Positions 24,749 to 33,920 of a DNA stretch of 64,000 bases are shown here, one piece after another. The stretch is from contig NZ_NWSX01000026.1 of assembly GCF_002531825.1 (NCBI RefSeq), forward strand, positions 1-64,000, in the 5' to 3' direction. Under the pieces are notes generated by a model that worked only from the letters and a program-made list of their open reading frames with translations, was not told where the DNA came from and made no database searches. Origin of the DNA: Rhizobium sp. J15. GTDB lineage: Bacteria > Pseudomonadota > Alphaproteobacteria > Rhizobiales > Rhizobiaceae. Each line of letters opens with the position of its first letter. The stretch's first letter is position 1. Both the position numbers and the translations under genes were made by a program.

Positions 24749-24755
24749 TGCGGTT

Positions 24756-25727
24756 TCAGTCTCCTTGTTTGCCCTCCTCGGCGAGGAATTGCTCATAGAG
24801 CGCATCCAGCCTGCCGGAGAGAAATTCACCGAAGCGGCCGGCATTTTTCGCCTTCATCGAGAGCGAGAACGCCTTGCCGTCATTCTTCATTTCCGCCTGC
24901 ACCGCCTTATCAAGCGGCTGCCATGTCACCTTCCTGGCGGCGGTGGTTTTCTTCACCGGCCGCGCGCTTTTGTTCAGCGCCGCATAGAGCGCTTCGAAAC
25001 GTTTGTCGGAAGGTAACTGATGAAAGTTGTCGCCTTCGAGGACCTTGGCGACACTTGCGGCATTGGCCGATTTGCCGGCGAGCAGCGACAGTTCCACCCA
25101 GCGTTCGCGCCCGACGCCGGGCGCCGGGCCGATCGCCTGGACGACCTCTTGCGGCAGACGCTCCATCACCGACATCATCTTCGAGACCGAAGCCGCATTG
25201 GCGGCGAGCGCCGTCGAGATCACCTCCCGGTCGTAGCCGAGTTCCTCCAGCCGCCGGGCAAAGAGCGCCCGCTCGATGAAGGTGAGGTCGGCGCGGGCCG
25301 AATTTTCCTGGCCCTGGGCGATAACATGGGTGCGGTCGTCGATCGCCTTGACGACGGCGCGCACATTGCGGCCCAGCTCGCGGGCGGCGCGCAGGCGCCG
25401 GTGGCCGAAGACGACCTGATAACGTCCGTCGATCTTGCCGTGTGGGCGCACTAGGATCGGCGTGTCCTGCCCGCGTGCGCGGATCGCCTCGACCAGCGCG
25501 CGGAACGCCTCGTCGTCCTCCGACAGCCGGTCCTTGACGAAGGAGACCTCGACGGTATCAGGATCGAGATCGACCACCGCTTCGCCCTCGAGGAATTTTT
25601 CGGCCTGCTTGGCAAGCTCATCCAGCGAGCGGACGAGCGAGCGGCCGGCCCCGCGCATCGGATAGTTCGGCGCGCCCGCGCTCTCGGGCATCTCGGTGAG
25701 CCCCTCAAGCAGATTTTTCCGTGCCAT
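24756..25727 (-). CDS. repB: Plasmid partition protein RepB (ParB family)
   Basis: 323 residues, start with GGAGG. ParB/Srx domain with the CTP-binding motif region PILVRPHGKIDGRYQVVFGHRRLRAARELG (GHRR box), QGQENSARADLTFIERALFARRLEE, and the HTH region VSKMMSVMERLPQEVVQAI. RepB binds parS sites and works with RepA to segregate the replicon. Follows repA after 69 bases that contain a perfect palindrome. Confidence 0.95.
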   Translation of the reverse strand: MARKNLLEGLTEMPESAGAPNYPMRGAGRSLVRSLDELAKQAEKFLEGEAVVDLDPDTVEVSFVKDRLSEDDEAFRALVEAIRARGQDTPILVRPHGKIDGRYQVVFGHRRLRAARELGRNVRAVVKAIDDRTHVIAQGQENSARADLTFIERALFARRLEELGYDREVISTALAANAASVSKMMSVMERLPQEVVQAIGPAPGVGRERWVELSLLAGKSANAASVAKVLEGDNFHQLPSDKRFEALYAALNKSARPVKKTTAARKVTWQPLDKAVQAEMKNDGKAFSLSMKAKNAGRFGEFLSGRLDALYEQFLAEEGKQGD

Positions 25728-25776
25728 CGCTTCCTCCGATTGCGGTCATTCCATTGATTTGCTTCAAGGAAACGGC

Positions 25777-25798
25777 GAATTTGTCAGCCGACAAATTC
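25777..25798. promoter_or_regulatory. Palindrome at repA end, candidate parS
   Basis: GAATTTGTC-AGCC-GACAAATTC is a perfect 9-base inverted repeat that includes part of the repA stop codon (25797-25799) and reaches into the repA-repB gap. repABC centromere (parS) sites are palindromes found in or near this operon, so it is the best candidate in view; a second palindrome lies upstream of repA. Confidence 0.5.
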
Positions 25799-27005
25799 AC
25801 CGCCCCCATGCCTGGTGAATGAGGCCGGCGATTTCGGCGTTGACGGCGTCCATCGCCTCCAATGCGCGATCATAGGTTCCCCGGTTCATCGAGGAGCGCT
25901 CGACCTCGTAAAGCGTCTGCTTGGTGATGCCGGCATCCGAGATGGCCGTCGATTTGACCATCTGGTTCTTCAGCATGAATTCGTGGAACATGGTCGACAT
26001 GAAGCCGACCATCTGCGCCTGCGGCACGTCGGTCGGCTCATAGCGGGTGATGAGATAGCGGTACCAGGAGAGGTTCACCTCGGCGCCGGCCGCGCGGATC
26101 GGCTTCAGTATGCCGCCGAGCATCAGCAGGAACTGGCCCATCGACATGACGTCGAGCATCTGCGGATGAATGGTGATCAAGACGCTGGTCGCCGCCGTCA
26201 GCGCCGTCAGCGTGAGATAGCCGAGCTGCGGCGGGCAATCGATGACGACGACGTCGTAGCGGTCGTCGACCTCGGCGAGCGCGCGCGGGATGCGCGTAAA
26301 GAAGGTCTTGCCGTCATTGCTCGATTTGTCGGCCATGGCGAGCGGCGTGTCGTATTCGTATTCCTGCAGGTCGAGATTGGCCGGCACGATATCGAGACCG
26401 GGAAAATTGGTCTTGTGGATGATGGAAGAGAGTTTCTTCTTCTCGCCGTCGTAGCGGATCGCCTCGTAGAGCGAGGAGGCCTGGTCGAATTCCGGCTGGA
26501 AGCCGTGCAGGGAAGAGAGCGAGGCCTGCGGATCGAGATCGACGGCGAGCACGCGATGGCCGGTCAGCGCCAGATGCTGGGCAAGATGGGCAGCCGTCGT
26601 CGTCTTGCCCGAGCCGCCCTTGAAGTTGACGACGGCGATCACCTGCAATTTCTCATGGCCGCGGCGATGGGGCACATACATGCGGCTCTCGGAGCGGCCA
26701 TGCGCATCGAGATAGCGCCTCAGCTCCAGCATCTGCTCGGCGCTGTAGGAGCGCCGCCCGGAAGGCGAGGTCCGGGGGCAGGGGCCTTTGCCTTCGAGAT
26801 GCAGCTTCTTCAGCGTGCTTTGCGACGCGCCGACATAATTGGCGACCTCCGCCAGCGAGAAGCTGCGCAGCGTCTTCTTCGCATTCGGCGGAAAACGCTG
26901 CACGCTGAGCAGATGCAGCTTCTTTGAAATCACGTCGCCCTGTTCGAGAATCTGATCCTCGAAATAGAGCGGCGCGGCCTTCAAGCCATTCAAATTAGCG
27001 TTCAT
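25797..27005 (-). CDS. repA: Plasmid partition ATPase RepA (ParA family)
   Basis: 402 residues from ATG 27005 (MNANLNGLKAAP). N-terminal HTH region FSLAEVANYVGASQSTLKKLHLEG, then deviant Walker A in NFKGGSGKTTTAAHLAQHLA (about residue 130), DLDPQASLS, and Walker B-like VVIDCPPQLGYLTL. RepA drives partition with RepB and represses the operon promoter. First gene of repABC. A good promoter and a palindromic operator candidate lie just upstream (27060-27117). Confidence 0.95.
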   Translation of the reverse strand: MNANLNGLKAAPLYFEDQILEQGDVISKKLHLLSVQRFPPNAKKTLRSFSLAEVANYVGASQSTLKKLHLEGKGPCPRTSPSGRRSYSAEQMLELRRYLDAHGRSESRMYVPHRRGHEKLQVIAVVNFKGGSGKTTTAAHLAQHLALTGHRVLAVDLDPQASLSSLHGFQPEFDQASSLYEAIRYDGEKKKLSSIIHKTNFPGLDIVPANLDLQEYEYDTPLAMADKSSNDGKTFFTRIPRALAEVDDRYDVVVIDCPPQLGYLTLTALTAATSVLITIHPQMLDVMSMGQFLLMLGGILKPIRAAGAEVNLSWYRYLITRYEPTDVPQAQMVGFMSTMFHEFMLKNQMVKSTAISDAGITKQTLYEVERSSMNRGTYDRALEAMDAVNAEIAGLIHQAWGR

Positions 27006-27059
27006 CGGCGGCAATCTCTCGGATAACGATTTTCGGGATCAAAAGCCCCTGTAACCGTT

Positions 27060-27088
27060 ATTATCCGCGATTCTCCGATACCGGCCAA
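27060..27088 (-). promoter_or_regulatory. repABC operon promoter
   Basis: Minus-strand -35 TTGGCC (27088-27083), 17-base spacer, -10 GATAAT (27065-27060). About 55 bases upstream of repA. The leader between them contains GGATAATAACG and CGTTATCCG, which could pair. Confidence 0.6.
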
Positions 27089-27095
27089 GAATTTT

Positions 27096-27117
27096 AAGGT
27101 TAACGCATATTAACCTT
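27096..27117. promoter_or_regulatory. Palindrome upstream of repA, candidate operator
   Basis: AAGGTTAA-CGCATA-TTAACCTT is a perfect 8-base inverted repeat just upstream of the repABC -35. RepA (with RepB) autorepresses repABC promoters through such sites; a parS role is equally possible. Confidence 0.5.
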
Positions 27118-27180
27118 TTGGTTTCGCGTTCAAGCACTTGGGCGGTTTTGCATGATGTCTGGGAGGCCGGGGAGTTTGGG

Positions 27181-27207
27181 CCGGGGGCGCTGATAACGCG
27201 CCCCCGG
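27181..27207 (-). terminator. GC-rich hairpin after the ABC ATPase gene
   Basis: CCGGGGGCGC and GCGCCCCCGG form a perfect 10-base-pair stem with a 7-base loop, about 40 bases beyond the stop of the ABC ATPase. No U-run, so termination is probable but not certain; it would insulate the sugar operon from repABC. Confidence 0.5.
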
Positions 27208-27244
27208 CGTCGCCCGGCCGAAGGGGAGGGGGCATTCGGCGGGC

Positions 27245-28306
27245 TTAACTCAGTGGCGCTTCGCCTGTGGTGATACGCTGCTCGTTCTCGCCGAACAGGT
27301 GAACGGTGTCGTGGATCGGCGCGATCCTGAGGATGTCGCCGGGGGCGGCCCTGATCCGCTCGCGGAAGACGCAGGTCAGCGTCTGCCCTCCAAGCCGGAC
27401 GAGGACCAGCGTTTCCGAGCCGGTCGGCTCGACGACGATGGTCGTCACCTCGATGCCATCAGGGTCGAGACTGATATGTTCGGGACGGATGCCGTAGATG
27501 ACGGCGTCGGGCGGGCGGCGCTCGCTTGGCAGCAGCAGGCCATCCTCGGTGCGGAAGCCGTTCTCCGTCATGCTGCCCTTGATGAAATTCATCGCCGGCG
27601 AGCCGATGAAACCGGCGACGAAGAGGTTGTTCGGGCGGTCGTAGAGTTCGAGCGGCGAGCCGGACTGCTCGATCAACCCGTCCTTCATGACGACGATCTT
27701 GTCGGCCATGGTCATGGCTTCGATCTGGTCGTGGGTGACGTAGATGGTGGTCGTCTGCAAGCGCTGATGCAGTTCCTTGATCTCCGAGCGCATCTGCACG
27801 CGCAGCTTGGCGTCGAGGTTCGACAGCGGCTCGTCGAACAGGAAAACGGCGGGATCGCGCACGATGGCGCGGCCCATGGCGACACGCTGGCGCTGGCCGC
27901 CCGAAAGCTGCTTCGGATAGCGCTCCAGCAGATTTTCGAGGCCGAGGATCTTGGCGGCATTGCCGACCCGGTGGTCGATCTCCGACCTCGGCATGCGCTT
28001 CAGCCGCAGCGAGAAGCCCATGTTCTTGGCGACCGTCATATGCGGATAGAGCGCGTAGTTCTGGAACACCATGGCGATGTCGCGATCCTTGGGCGCCAGC
28101 TCGTTGACGATGTGCTTGCCGATCTGGATCTGGCCCGAGGTGATGCCTTCGAGACCGGCGATCATCCGGAGCAGCGTCGATTTCCCGCAGCCGGAGGGGC
28201 CGACCAGCACGACGAATTCGCCGTCGCCGATATCGACCGAGACGCCTTTGATGGCTTTGAACGCGCCGTAATCCTTGCGCGCATTGTTGACCGAAACATG
28301 GGCCAT
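27245..28306 (-). CDS. Sugar ABC transporter ATP-binding protein (UgpC/MalK-like)
   Basis: 353 residues. Walker A GPSGCGKST at about 37-45, Q-loop FQNYALYPHMTV, ABC signature LSGGQRQRVAMGRA, Walker B VFLFDEPLSNLD, and H-loop YVTHD, then a C-terminal TOBE/regulatory domain (YGIRPEHISLD). It powers the CUT1 importer made by the two permeases and binding protein encoded upstream. Last gene of the six-gene operon, next to a GC hairpin. Confidence 0.94.
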   Translation of the reverse strand: MAHVSVNNARKDYGAFKAIKGVSVDIGDGEFVVLVGPSGCGKSTLLRMIAGLEGITSGQIQIGKHIVNELAPKDRDIAMVFQNYALYPHMTVAKNMGFSLRLKRMPRSEIDHRVGNAAKILGLENLLERYPKQLSGGQRQRVAMGRAIVRDPAVFLFDEPLSNLDAKLRVQMRSEIKELHQRLQTTTIYVTHDQIEAMTMADKIVVMKDGLIEQSGSPLELYDRPNNLFVAGFIGSPAMNFIKGSMTENGFRTEDGLLLPSERRPPDAVIYGIRPEHISLDPDGIEVTTIVVEPTGSETLVLVRLGGQTLTCVFRERIRAAPGDILRIAPIHDTVHLFGENEQRITTGEAPLS

Positions 28307-28328
28307 GAAAGTCCTCCAGAATTCGCCG

Positions 28329-29186
28329 TCAAAGTCCGTTCAAGACATTTTTGAGATAATCGAGGCCGAGGCGCTCGCCCTCCTTGCGCGCAGAGAGATC
28401 CTTGCCCGGCCAGCCATAGGCGGCATCTTCGTGCTCGATCGACAGCGTGCCGTCGAAGCCGTGACCGCGGGCCTGGCGGAGGAAGCGCGGCCAGTCGAGA
28501 AGGCCGAGCCCCGGCAGCTTGTATTGCCACCAGCCCTTGCCGTGATAGCCGATCGCCTGCAGCGCCTCGCGATCGATTGCCGTATCCTTGGCGTGCAGGA
28601 TGGCGATGCGATCCTTCACCGCCTCCATCGCCCGGTAGGGATCGACGCCGATGCGGATGAGGTGCGAGGGATCGAATTCCAGCCCGAAGCGGCGGTCCGG
28701 GATTCTCGCGAAAAGCTCCTGCCATCCCTTCGGCGTCGTGCCGATGAAATTGTCTTTCGGTCCCGGCCAGTTCTCGATCGCGAAGGTCAGGCCGGAGGAT
28801 CGCGTCTCGGCGATCAGCCCGTTCGCGAAGTCGGCGAAATCGTCATAATTGGCCTCCTCGCCCGCGCTGTCGTCGCGTCCGGGGAAGATCACGAAGATCG
28901 GCACGCCGGTCTCGCCGATCGCCTGGGCGAATTCCGCCGTTCTTGACCGGAGCTCCCGGCGCCTGTCGCGGTCGGCATCGAGCTGGTTGCCGAAATAGGT
29001 GAGAGAGGAGACGAAGAGGCTGCGGCTTCTCGCCAGCGCGACGGCGTCTGCTACCCGGTCCGGCGTCTTGATATGGCCGCCGACATCGATCTCGATGGCG
29101 TCGAAGCCGGCCGAAGCGGCGAAGTCCGCCACTTCCTCCAGCGGGCGGTCATTGAATGTCGAGGTATAGAAGCCGATCTTCACCAT
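28329..29186 (-). CDS. Sugar phosphate isomerase/epimerase (xylose isomerase-like TIM barrel)
   Basis: 285 residues of the AP-endonuclease 2/IolE-like TIM barrel family: GFYTSTFNDRPLEEVADFAASAGFDAIEIDVG at the start, a metal-binding Glu in FAIENWPGP, and EFDPSHLIRIGVDP, and HAKDTAIDR further on. Such enzymes isomerise sugars, inositols or their keto forms. Its position in the ABC operon with a Gfo/Idh/MocA dehydrogenase divergent from the operon suggests a catabolic path for the imported sugar. Confidence 0.9.
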   Translation of the reverse strand: MVKIGFYTSTFNDRPLEEVADFAASAGFDAIEIDVGGHIKTPDRVADAVALARSRSLFVSSLTYFGNQLDADRDRRRELRSRTAEFAQAIGETGVPIFVIFPGRDDSAGEEANYDDFADFANGLIAETRSSGLTFAIENWPGPKDNFIGTTPKGWQELFARIPDRRFGLEFDPSHLIRIGVDPYRAMEAVKDRIAILHAKDTAIDREALQAIGYHGKGWWQYKLPGLGLLDWPRFLRQARGHGFDGTLSIEHEDAAYGWPGKDLSARKEGERLGLDYLKNVLNGL

Positions 29187-29210
29187 ATCCTCCCGGGCCT
29201 TGCGGCCGTT

Positions 29211-30449
29211 TCAACTGTTCAGCCGATCCATGAATTTGAGCGGCGAGCGCGTGCGTTGGGCGACGTCGGCCGATGCGAGCATCAGGGCGGCTGCCATCGG
29301 CATGGCCGCCGCGCCGATCGCCGAGGCATCCTCGCCGATCGAGGCGCGATGCAGCGAGGGCAGGTTGGTGTCCTCGGCGTCGAGATGTTCGTGCACATAA
29401 CGCAGCAATTCATCGACGATGCGGATCGGCAGCCTGCCGCCGACGAGCACGGCGTCAGGATCGACGATCATGGCGATATGTTTGACGGCGACCGCCAGAT
29501 GCGCGCTCATTTCCTTCAGCCACTGCGAAACGAGGCGGCGGCCCTGCGCATCGAGCGTCAGCAGATCCTGGGGAACGCTAACCTTGACGCCGTGTTTAGC
29601 GAGGAAATCATAAAGGAAGAACAGCGAGAAGATCTCGCCGAGAAGCTGGACCTTCTGGCCCTTGCCGTCGCGGCCGTCGGCGATCGGCAGCCAGCCGATC
29701 TCGCCGCTGAGGCCCATGGCGCCGCGATGGCCGTTGCCGTCGAGCACCAGGCCGCCGCCCGGGCAGGCATTGACGGCGATATAGAAGAAGCTGCTGCTTT
29801 CGGCGCCGAGGCCGTAATCGAGCTCGGCAAGGGCTGCGGCATTCGCCTCGTTCTCGATGAAGACGGGGTGCTGCGTCAGGTTCTCAAGGGCTGAGCGCAC
29901 ATCGAATTCCGTCCATTCCTGATAGGCATCGGGCTTGCCGAGCAGCGCGATTTCGCCGAGCCAATCCGGCACAGCGAGACCGATGCCGCAAAGGCGCGCA
30001 TCGTCGATCAGCCGGCTGCGCTGGAAATGGGAGATCGCATCCGATGTCAGCTGCATGAATTCGCCAGGCAGGATGAAGCGCTTTTCGTGATGGACGCGGG
30101 CGCGCACATTGCCGACGGCATCGACGGCGAGGATCGTCAGGTGATCGCGGTCGATATTGATGCCGATGGCGTAAGAGGCATCCGGATTGATCTCCAGCTC
30201 GATTGCCGGCTGGCCCCGCAGCCCGTGGCGACGGCGAGCTTCCATGATCAGGCCCTCATCCAGCAGCCGGTCGACGATGCGGGCGATGGCCGGTTTGGTG
30301 AAGCCGGTCCGCCGCGCGATTTCGGCGCGCGAGATCGGCGCCTGGCGATGGATGCAGCGCAGGACGACGGCCCGGTTGTGCTCGCCGGCATCCTCGACAT
30401 TGGCGCCCGTCAGATCGGGGGAAAGCTTCGCGCCGGGCATCTGGTTCAT
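29211..30449 (-). CDS. ROK family transcriptional regulator (operon-internal)
   Basis: 412 residues. N-terminal winged HTH (NRAVVLRCIHRQAPISRAEIARRTGFTKPAIARIVDRLLDEGLI, about 25-68), then a ROK sugar-kinase-like domain with ENEANAAALAELDYG and GLSGEIGWLPI. The CxCGxxGC zinc motif of many ROK proteins is not visible, nor a clear kinase ATP loop, so it is a regulator rather than a kinase. Sits between permease and isomerase genes. It or the second ROK protein at 35255 is the likely reader of the shared operators at 33.9 and 40.9 kb. Confidence 0.9.
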   Translation of the reverse strand: MNQMPGAKLSPDLTGANVEDAGEHNRAVVLRCIHRQAPISRAEIARRTGFTKPAIARIVDRLLDEGLIMEARRRHGLRGQPAIELEINPDASYAIGINIDRDHLTILAVDAVGNVRARVHHEKRFILPGEFMQLTSDAISHFQRSRLIDDARLCGIGLAVPDWLGEIALLGKPDAYQEWTEFDVRSALENLTQHPVFIENEANAAALAELDYGLGAESSSFFYIAVNACPGGGLVLDGNGHRGAMGLSGEIGWLPIADGRDGKGQKVQLLGEIFSLFFLYDFLAKHGVKVSVPQDLLTLDAQGRRLVSQWLKEMSAHLAVAVKHIAMIVDPDAVLVGGRLPIRIVDELLRYVHEHLDAEDTNLPSLHRASIGEDASAIGAAAMPMAAALMLASADVAQRTRSPLKFMDRLNS

Positions 30450-30489
30450 GCGTTCAATCCTTCCTCGCGCCAGAAATGCAGGACCGGTC

Positions 30490-31332
30490 TCATCCCTTCA
30501 CCGCGCCGCTGGTCATCGCGCCCAGGATCAGCCTCTGGAGCGACAGGAAGGCCACGATCGCCGGAACGACCGAGATCAGGCAGGCGGCGGCAAGCAACTG
30601 GATGGACGAGTCGGTCTGCATGCCGCGGAAGTTAAAGATTCCGACACCGATCGGCATCAGGTCATTTTTGGTGAGCAGCAGGAAAGGCACGAGGAATTGC
30701 GACCAGCCGGCAATGACGGTGATGATGAAGACCGAGGCGATGCCCGGCGCCGACAGCGGCAGGATGATGCGCCAGAAGACCGAGAAGCGGTTGCAGCCGT
30801 CGATCATCGCCGCTTCGTCGAGGCTGCGCGGAATGCCGTCGACGGTGCTCTTCAAGAGCCATGTCGCCAGGGGAACTCCGAGCGCGATATAAACCATGAC
30901 GACGGCAAAATGCGTGTCCAGCATCCCGAGGCGGTTCATGTAGCGGTAGAGCGGCACCATGATGACGAGCGGCGAGATCATCTGGAAAAGCAGCAGCCCC
31001 ATCATCGACAGGCCCTTGCCGCGGAAATTGAAGCGGGAAAAGGCATAGGCCGCGGGCAGCGCCACGATCAGCACGCCGAAGCCGCTGAGCGCTGCGAGCT
31101 TCAGGCCGTTCCAGAGATAGATCGGGAAATAGCTGTTGTTGAGAACGGTGATGAAATTGTCGACGGTCGGATTGTTGGGAATGTAACGCGCGGCGCCGCG
31201 ATAGATCTCGCGCTTGTCGCGCATCGCCATCGACAGGAGATAGGTGAGGGGGCCGGCGAAGAAGATGAACATCGCCAGCATGAAGAGATAGCTCATGGCA
31301 TCGCCGAGCCGGGTTCCGGTGCGCTGGCTCAT
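30490..31332 (-). CDS. Carbohydrate ABC transporter permease (MalG-like)
   Basis: 280 residues, about six transmembrane helices. The EAA loop that contacts the ATPase reads IPRSLDEAAMIDGCNRFSVFWRIILPLSAPG. C-terminal segment LQRLILGAMTSGAVKG is the CUT1 MalG-type ending. Start overlaps the stop of the partner permease by four bases. Confidence 0.94.
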   Translation of the reverse strand: MSQRTGTRLGDAMSYLFMLAMFIFFAGPLTYLLSMAMRDKREIYRGAARYIPNNPTVDNFITVLNNSYFPIYLWNGLKLAALSGFGVLIVALPAAYAFSRFNFRGKGLSMMGLLLFQMISPLVIMVPLYRYMNRLGMLDTHFAVVMVYIALGVPLATWLLKSTVDGIPRSLDEAAMIDGCNRFSVFWRIILPLSAPGIASVFIITVIAGWSQFLVPFLLLTKNDLMPIGVGIFNFRGMQTDSSIQLLAAACLISVVPAIVAFLSLQRLILGAMTSGAVKG

Positions 31333-32258
31333 TGCTCTTCCTCCTTCGGCAGGAACGAGGCATAGACGAAGGCGAGCCCGAGGCTGATGATCAGCATCAG
31401 GACGGAGAGCACGCTGCCGCCGGAGAGATCGTAGTTCCGGAAAACGATGTTGAAGACGTAGAGCGAGATCACCTCGGTCGCGCGCCCGGGACCGCCGCCG
31501 GTCAGCGTGATGATCGCATCGAAAGTGTTCACCGTCTGGATGGTGATGAGGATCATGTTGACGAGGATCGCGGCGCGCAGCTGCGGCAGCGTGACGAAGA
31601 AGAACTGCTGCGAGGCGGTGGCGCCGTCGACTTCGGCGGCTTCATAAAGCGAAGGATCGATCGCCTTCAGCGCCGCATACATGACGACCATGGAAAAGGC
31701 CGTGCCGCGCCAGATGTTGGAGATCAGCGTCGACCATGGCGCGATCGCCGGATCCGAAAGCCACGCAACGGTCGGCATGTGCATCAGCCTCAGAATGCTG
31801 TTCAGCGCGCCGTAGGGCGCTTCGGAAAACAGCATCTGCCAGATGATGCCGCCGGCGATGCCGGGCACCACCCAGGCGACCAGCGCCGTCGTTCTCAGGA
31901 TCGTCGTGCCGAACAGGCCGCGCTTTTCGCCGCGGATGACCGTGACGGCGACGGCAAGGCCGAGGATCTGCTGGCCGATGACGCTGCCGCCGACGAAGAT
32001 CAGCGTCGCCCATAAAATGTCGGGCAGCTGCGGCGAGCTCAGCGCATTGGTGATCGAACCCAGCGTATATTGCTGATTGTCGCCGATCAGCGTCGCATTG
32101 GTGAAGGAAAGCCGGAAGACGTCGATGACGGGATAGAGATAGAATATGCCGATGACGATGATCACAGGCATGATCCAGGGCAGGGGCGCACCGGCGAACC
32201 GGCGCATGAACGTTCTGCTTTGAGGCGGGCTGTCGGCCTCGATGGCAATGGGGCTCAT
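31329..32258 (-). CDS. Sugar ABC transporter permease (MalF-like)
   Basis: 309 residues from ATG 32258 (MSPIAIEADSPPQSRTF), with AGAGAAG ahead; an in-frame start 14 codons upstream is less likely. Six predicted transmembrane helices; EAA motif IDPSLYEAAEVDGATASQQFFFVTLPQLRAA. Pairs with the following permease (4-base overlap). The 287-base gap to the binding-protein gene holds a palindromic repeat. Confidence 0.93.
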   Translation of the reverse strand: MSPIAIEADSPPQSRTFMRRFAGAPLPWIMPVIIVIGIFYLYPVIDVFRLSFTNATLIGDNQQYTLGSITNALSSPQLPDILWATLIFVGGSVIGQQILGLAVAVTVIRGEKRGLFGTTILRTTALVAWVVPGIAGGIIWQMLFSEAPYGALNSILRLMHMPTVAWLSDPAIAPWSTLISNIWRGTAFSMVVMYAALKAIDPSLYEAAEVDGATASQQFFFVTLPQLRAAILVNMILITIQTVNTFDAIITLTGGGPGRATEVISLYVFNIVFRNYDLSGGSVLSVLMLIISLGLAFVYASFLPKEEEQ

Positions 32259-32371
32259 TGGCTTCTCTGTCCGGGTTTGGCACTTTCGACGGCGCCTCAA
32301 GGCTAGGCGCCGCCGCTGTCTAAAAAAATGCCGAGTATCAGAACACGACCGTCCGTTCCGCGCTGAAGGCT

Positions 32372-32511
32372 GCCCCTCACCCTAACCCTCTCCCCGTTCT
32401 GACGGGGAGAGGGGACGTGCCCCGAGAGGCGCTGGTAAGGGACGGAGAGCTTGTGGCTTGTCCCTTCTCCCCGTCACAACGGGGAGAGGTGGCGGCAGCC
32501 GGATGAGGGGC
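32372..32511. repeat. Rhizobial palindromic repeat (RIME-like), full copy
   Basis: 140 bases from 'gcccctcaccctaaccctct' to 'agccggatgaggggc', matching the element at 8409-8546 in order and length. It separates the binding-protein gene from the permeases inside the operon, and could act as a stabilising hairpin that keeps binding-protein mRNA more abundant (inference). Confidence 0.85.
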
Positions 32512-32545
32512 TGCTCTCGCCGATCTCCTGAGCTGCGCCGCAGCA

Positions 32546-33844
32546 TCACAGCCGCTTGTAAGCCTCCATCGCCGCGCTGAAGGCGGCATCCAGGGCTTCT
32601 TCCGATTTCTTCGTGCCCGAGAGCACGTCGCCCATCATGATCTGGATCTGGTTGGAGATTTCAGGATAGATCGGCACGCCGGGGCGCGCCTGGCCGTTGA
32701 CCAGAGCCTGGGCGAAGGTCTTGTTGGCTTCGGTGGAGAAGACCTCGTATTTGTCGAACAGCGATTTGCGCGTCGGCAACTGCTGCTGCAGCGCGTTGGC
32801 CGGGCCCATATAGACCTCGCGGGCGAGGTTGGCGCACATCTCGACCTTGTCCTTGTCCTTGCTGAAGGAGGCGATCGTCCAGCCGCCGGTGCCGGTCGAG
32901 CGCTGATCGGCGGAAGGGCCGGGGATCGGCGAGAAGGTCCAGTTCTTGAATTCCTCCTCGTCGAGCGTCGACTTCAGCTGCGCATATTGCCAGTTGCCGC
33001 CGATGAAGAGGGCGGTCGTGCCGGCTGCCGCCGCCGCGTTCATGTCGTCGTAATTGGCGATGGTGCTGACGCGCTTGGGGGCCGCGCCGGAATCGACGAG
33101 ATCCTTGAAATAGTTCAGCGCCTTCAGGAACTTCTCCTTGTTCTCGCCTTCGCCGAACACCGGCTTGCCGCTGTCGTCGACGAGCTTGCCGCCGAGCGCC
33201 CAGTAATTGGCGAGCCAGTCGAAGGTCGTGCCTTCCCAGCGTCCGCCATTGAAGAGCACGCCTTCCATGCCTTCCTTGGTGGAGGCAAGGGCGGCCTTCT
33301 TCAGGTCGTCCCAGGTCTCGGGCGCATCTGCAACGATCGACTTGTTACGGTAGAGCACGCGAAGGTCCGTATCCCACCACCAGGCGCGCACCGTCTGGTC
33401 CTTGTCGGTGATGCCGGCGCGGATGAAGGGGAAGAGATCGTCCACTTCTTCCTTGGAGAAATAGGGCGTGAAATCGGCCAGCACCTTGTTGACCATGAAC
33501 TGCGACAGCACGAAGGAGTCGACGGCGGCGCAATCCGGCGCGTTGCCGGCCTTGGCCTGCTCCAGCATCTTGGCCTGCTCGGTGCCGATGTCGGAGGACA
33601 TGAACTGCATCTGCAGTTTCCACTCGGGATGCTTCTTGATGAATTCGACGAACAGCTTCTGATAGCCCTCGGCGATGGCGGGATCGGAATTGTTCGGGCT
33701 GTCGTTGGTCAGGCGGACGACGAGGGTCTTGGCCGCATCGGCAAGGCCGATCCGGTCCTTGGTGGCGAGTTCCTGGGCAAAAATGGCGGATGCTGAAAAT
33801 AAGATAGTGCTCAGCGCCAATGCGCTGACGGTCGCGCTCTTCAT
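32546..33844 (-). CDS. Sugar ABC transporter substrate-binding protein
   Basis: 432 residues from ATG 33844 (MKSATVSALALSTILFSASAIFA), with GGAGGAG upstream and a signal peptide cleaved near FAQE. Family 1 solute-binding fold: KTLVVRLTNDSPNNSDPAIAEGYQKLFVEFIKKHPEWKL, then TALFIGGNWQYAQLK and GGWTIASFSKDKDKVE. It delivers a periplasmic sugar to the importer. First gene of the operon; its promoter (33922-33950) has a consensus -35 and the operator shared with the alpha-mannosidase, so the ligand may be a mannose-containing oligosaccharide (inference). Confidence 0.94.
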   Translation of the reverse strand: MKSATVSALALSTILFSASAIFAQELATKDRIGLADAAKTLVVRLTNDSPNNSDPAIAEGYQKLFVEFIKKHPEWKLQMQFMSSDIGTEQAKMLEQAKAGNAPDCAAVDSFVLSQFMVNKVLADFTPYFSKEEVDDLFPFIRAGITDKDQTVRAWWWDTDLRVLYRNKSIVADAPETWDDLKKAALASTKEGMEGVLFNGGRWEGTTFDWLANYWALGGKLVDDSGKPVFGEGENKEKFLKALNYFKDLVDSGAAPKRVSTIANYDDMNAAAAAGTTALFIGGNWQYAQLKSTLDEEEFKNWTFSPIPGPSADQRSTGTGGWTIASFSKDKDKVEMCANLAREVYMGPANALQQQLPTRKSLFDKYEVFSTEANKTFAQALVNGQARPGVPIYPEISNQIQIMMGDVLSGTKKSEEALDAAFSAAMEAYKRL

Positions 33845-33920
33845 GATGGGTCTCCTCCCCATTTTGAACGAATACAGCCTGGCGGTCGGTTGACCTCTCC
33901 TCATTTCCGTGCTGCATTAA

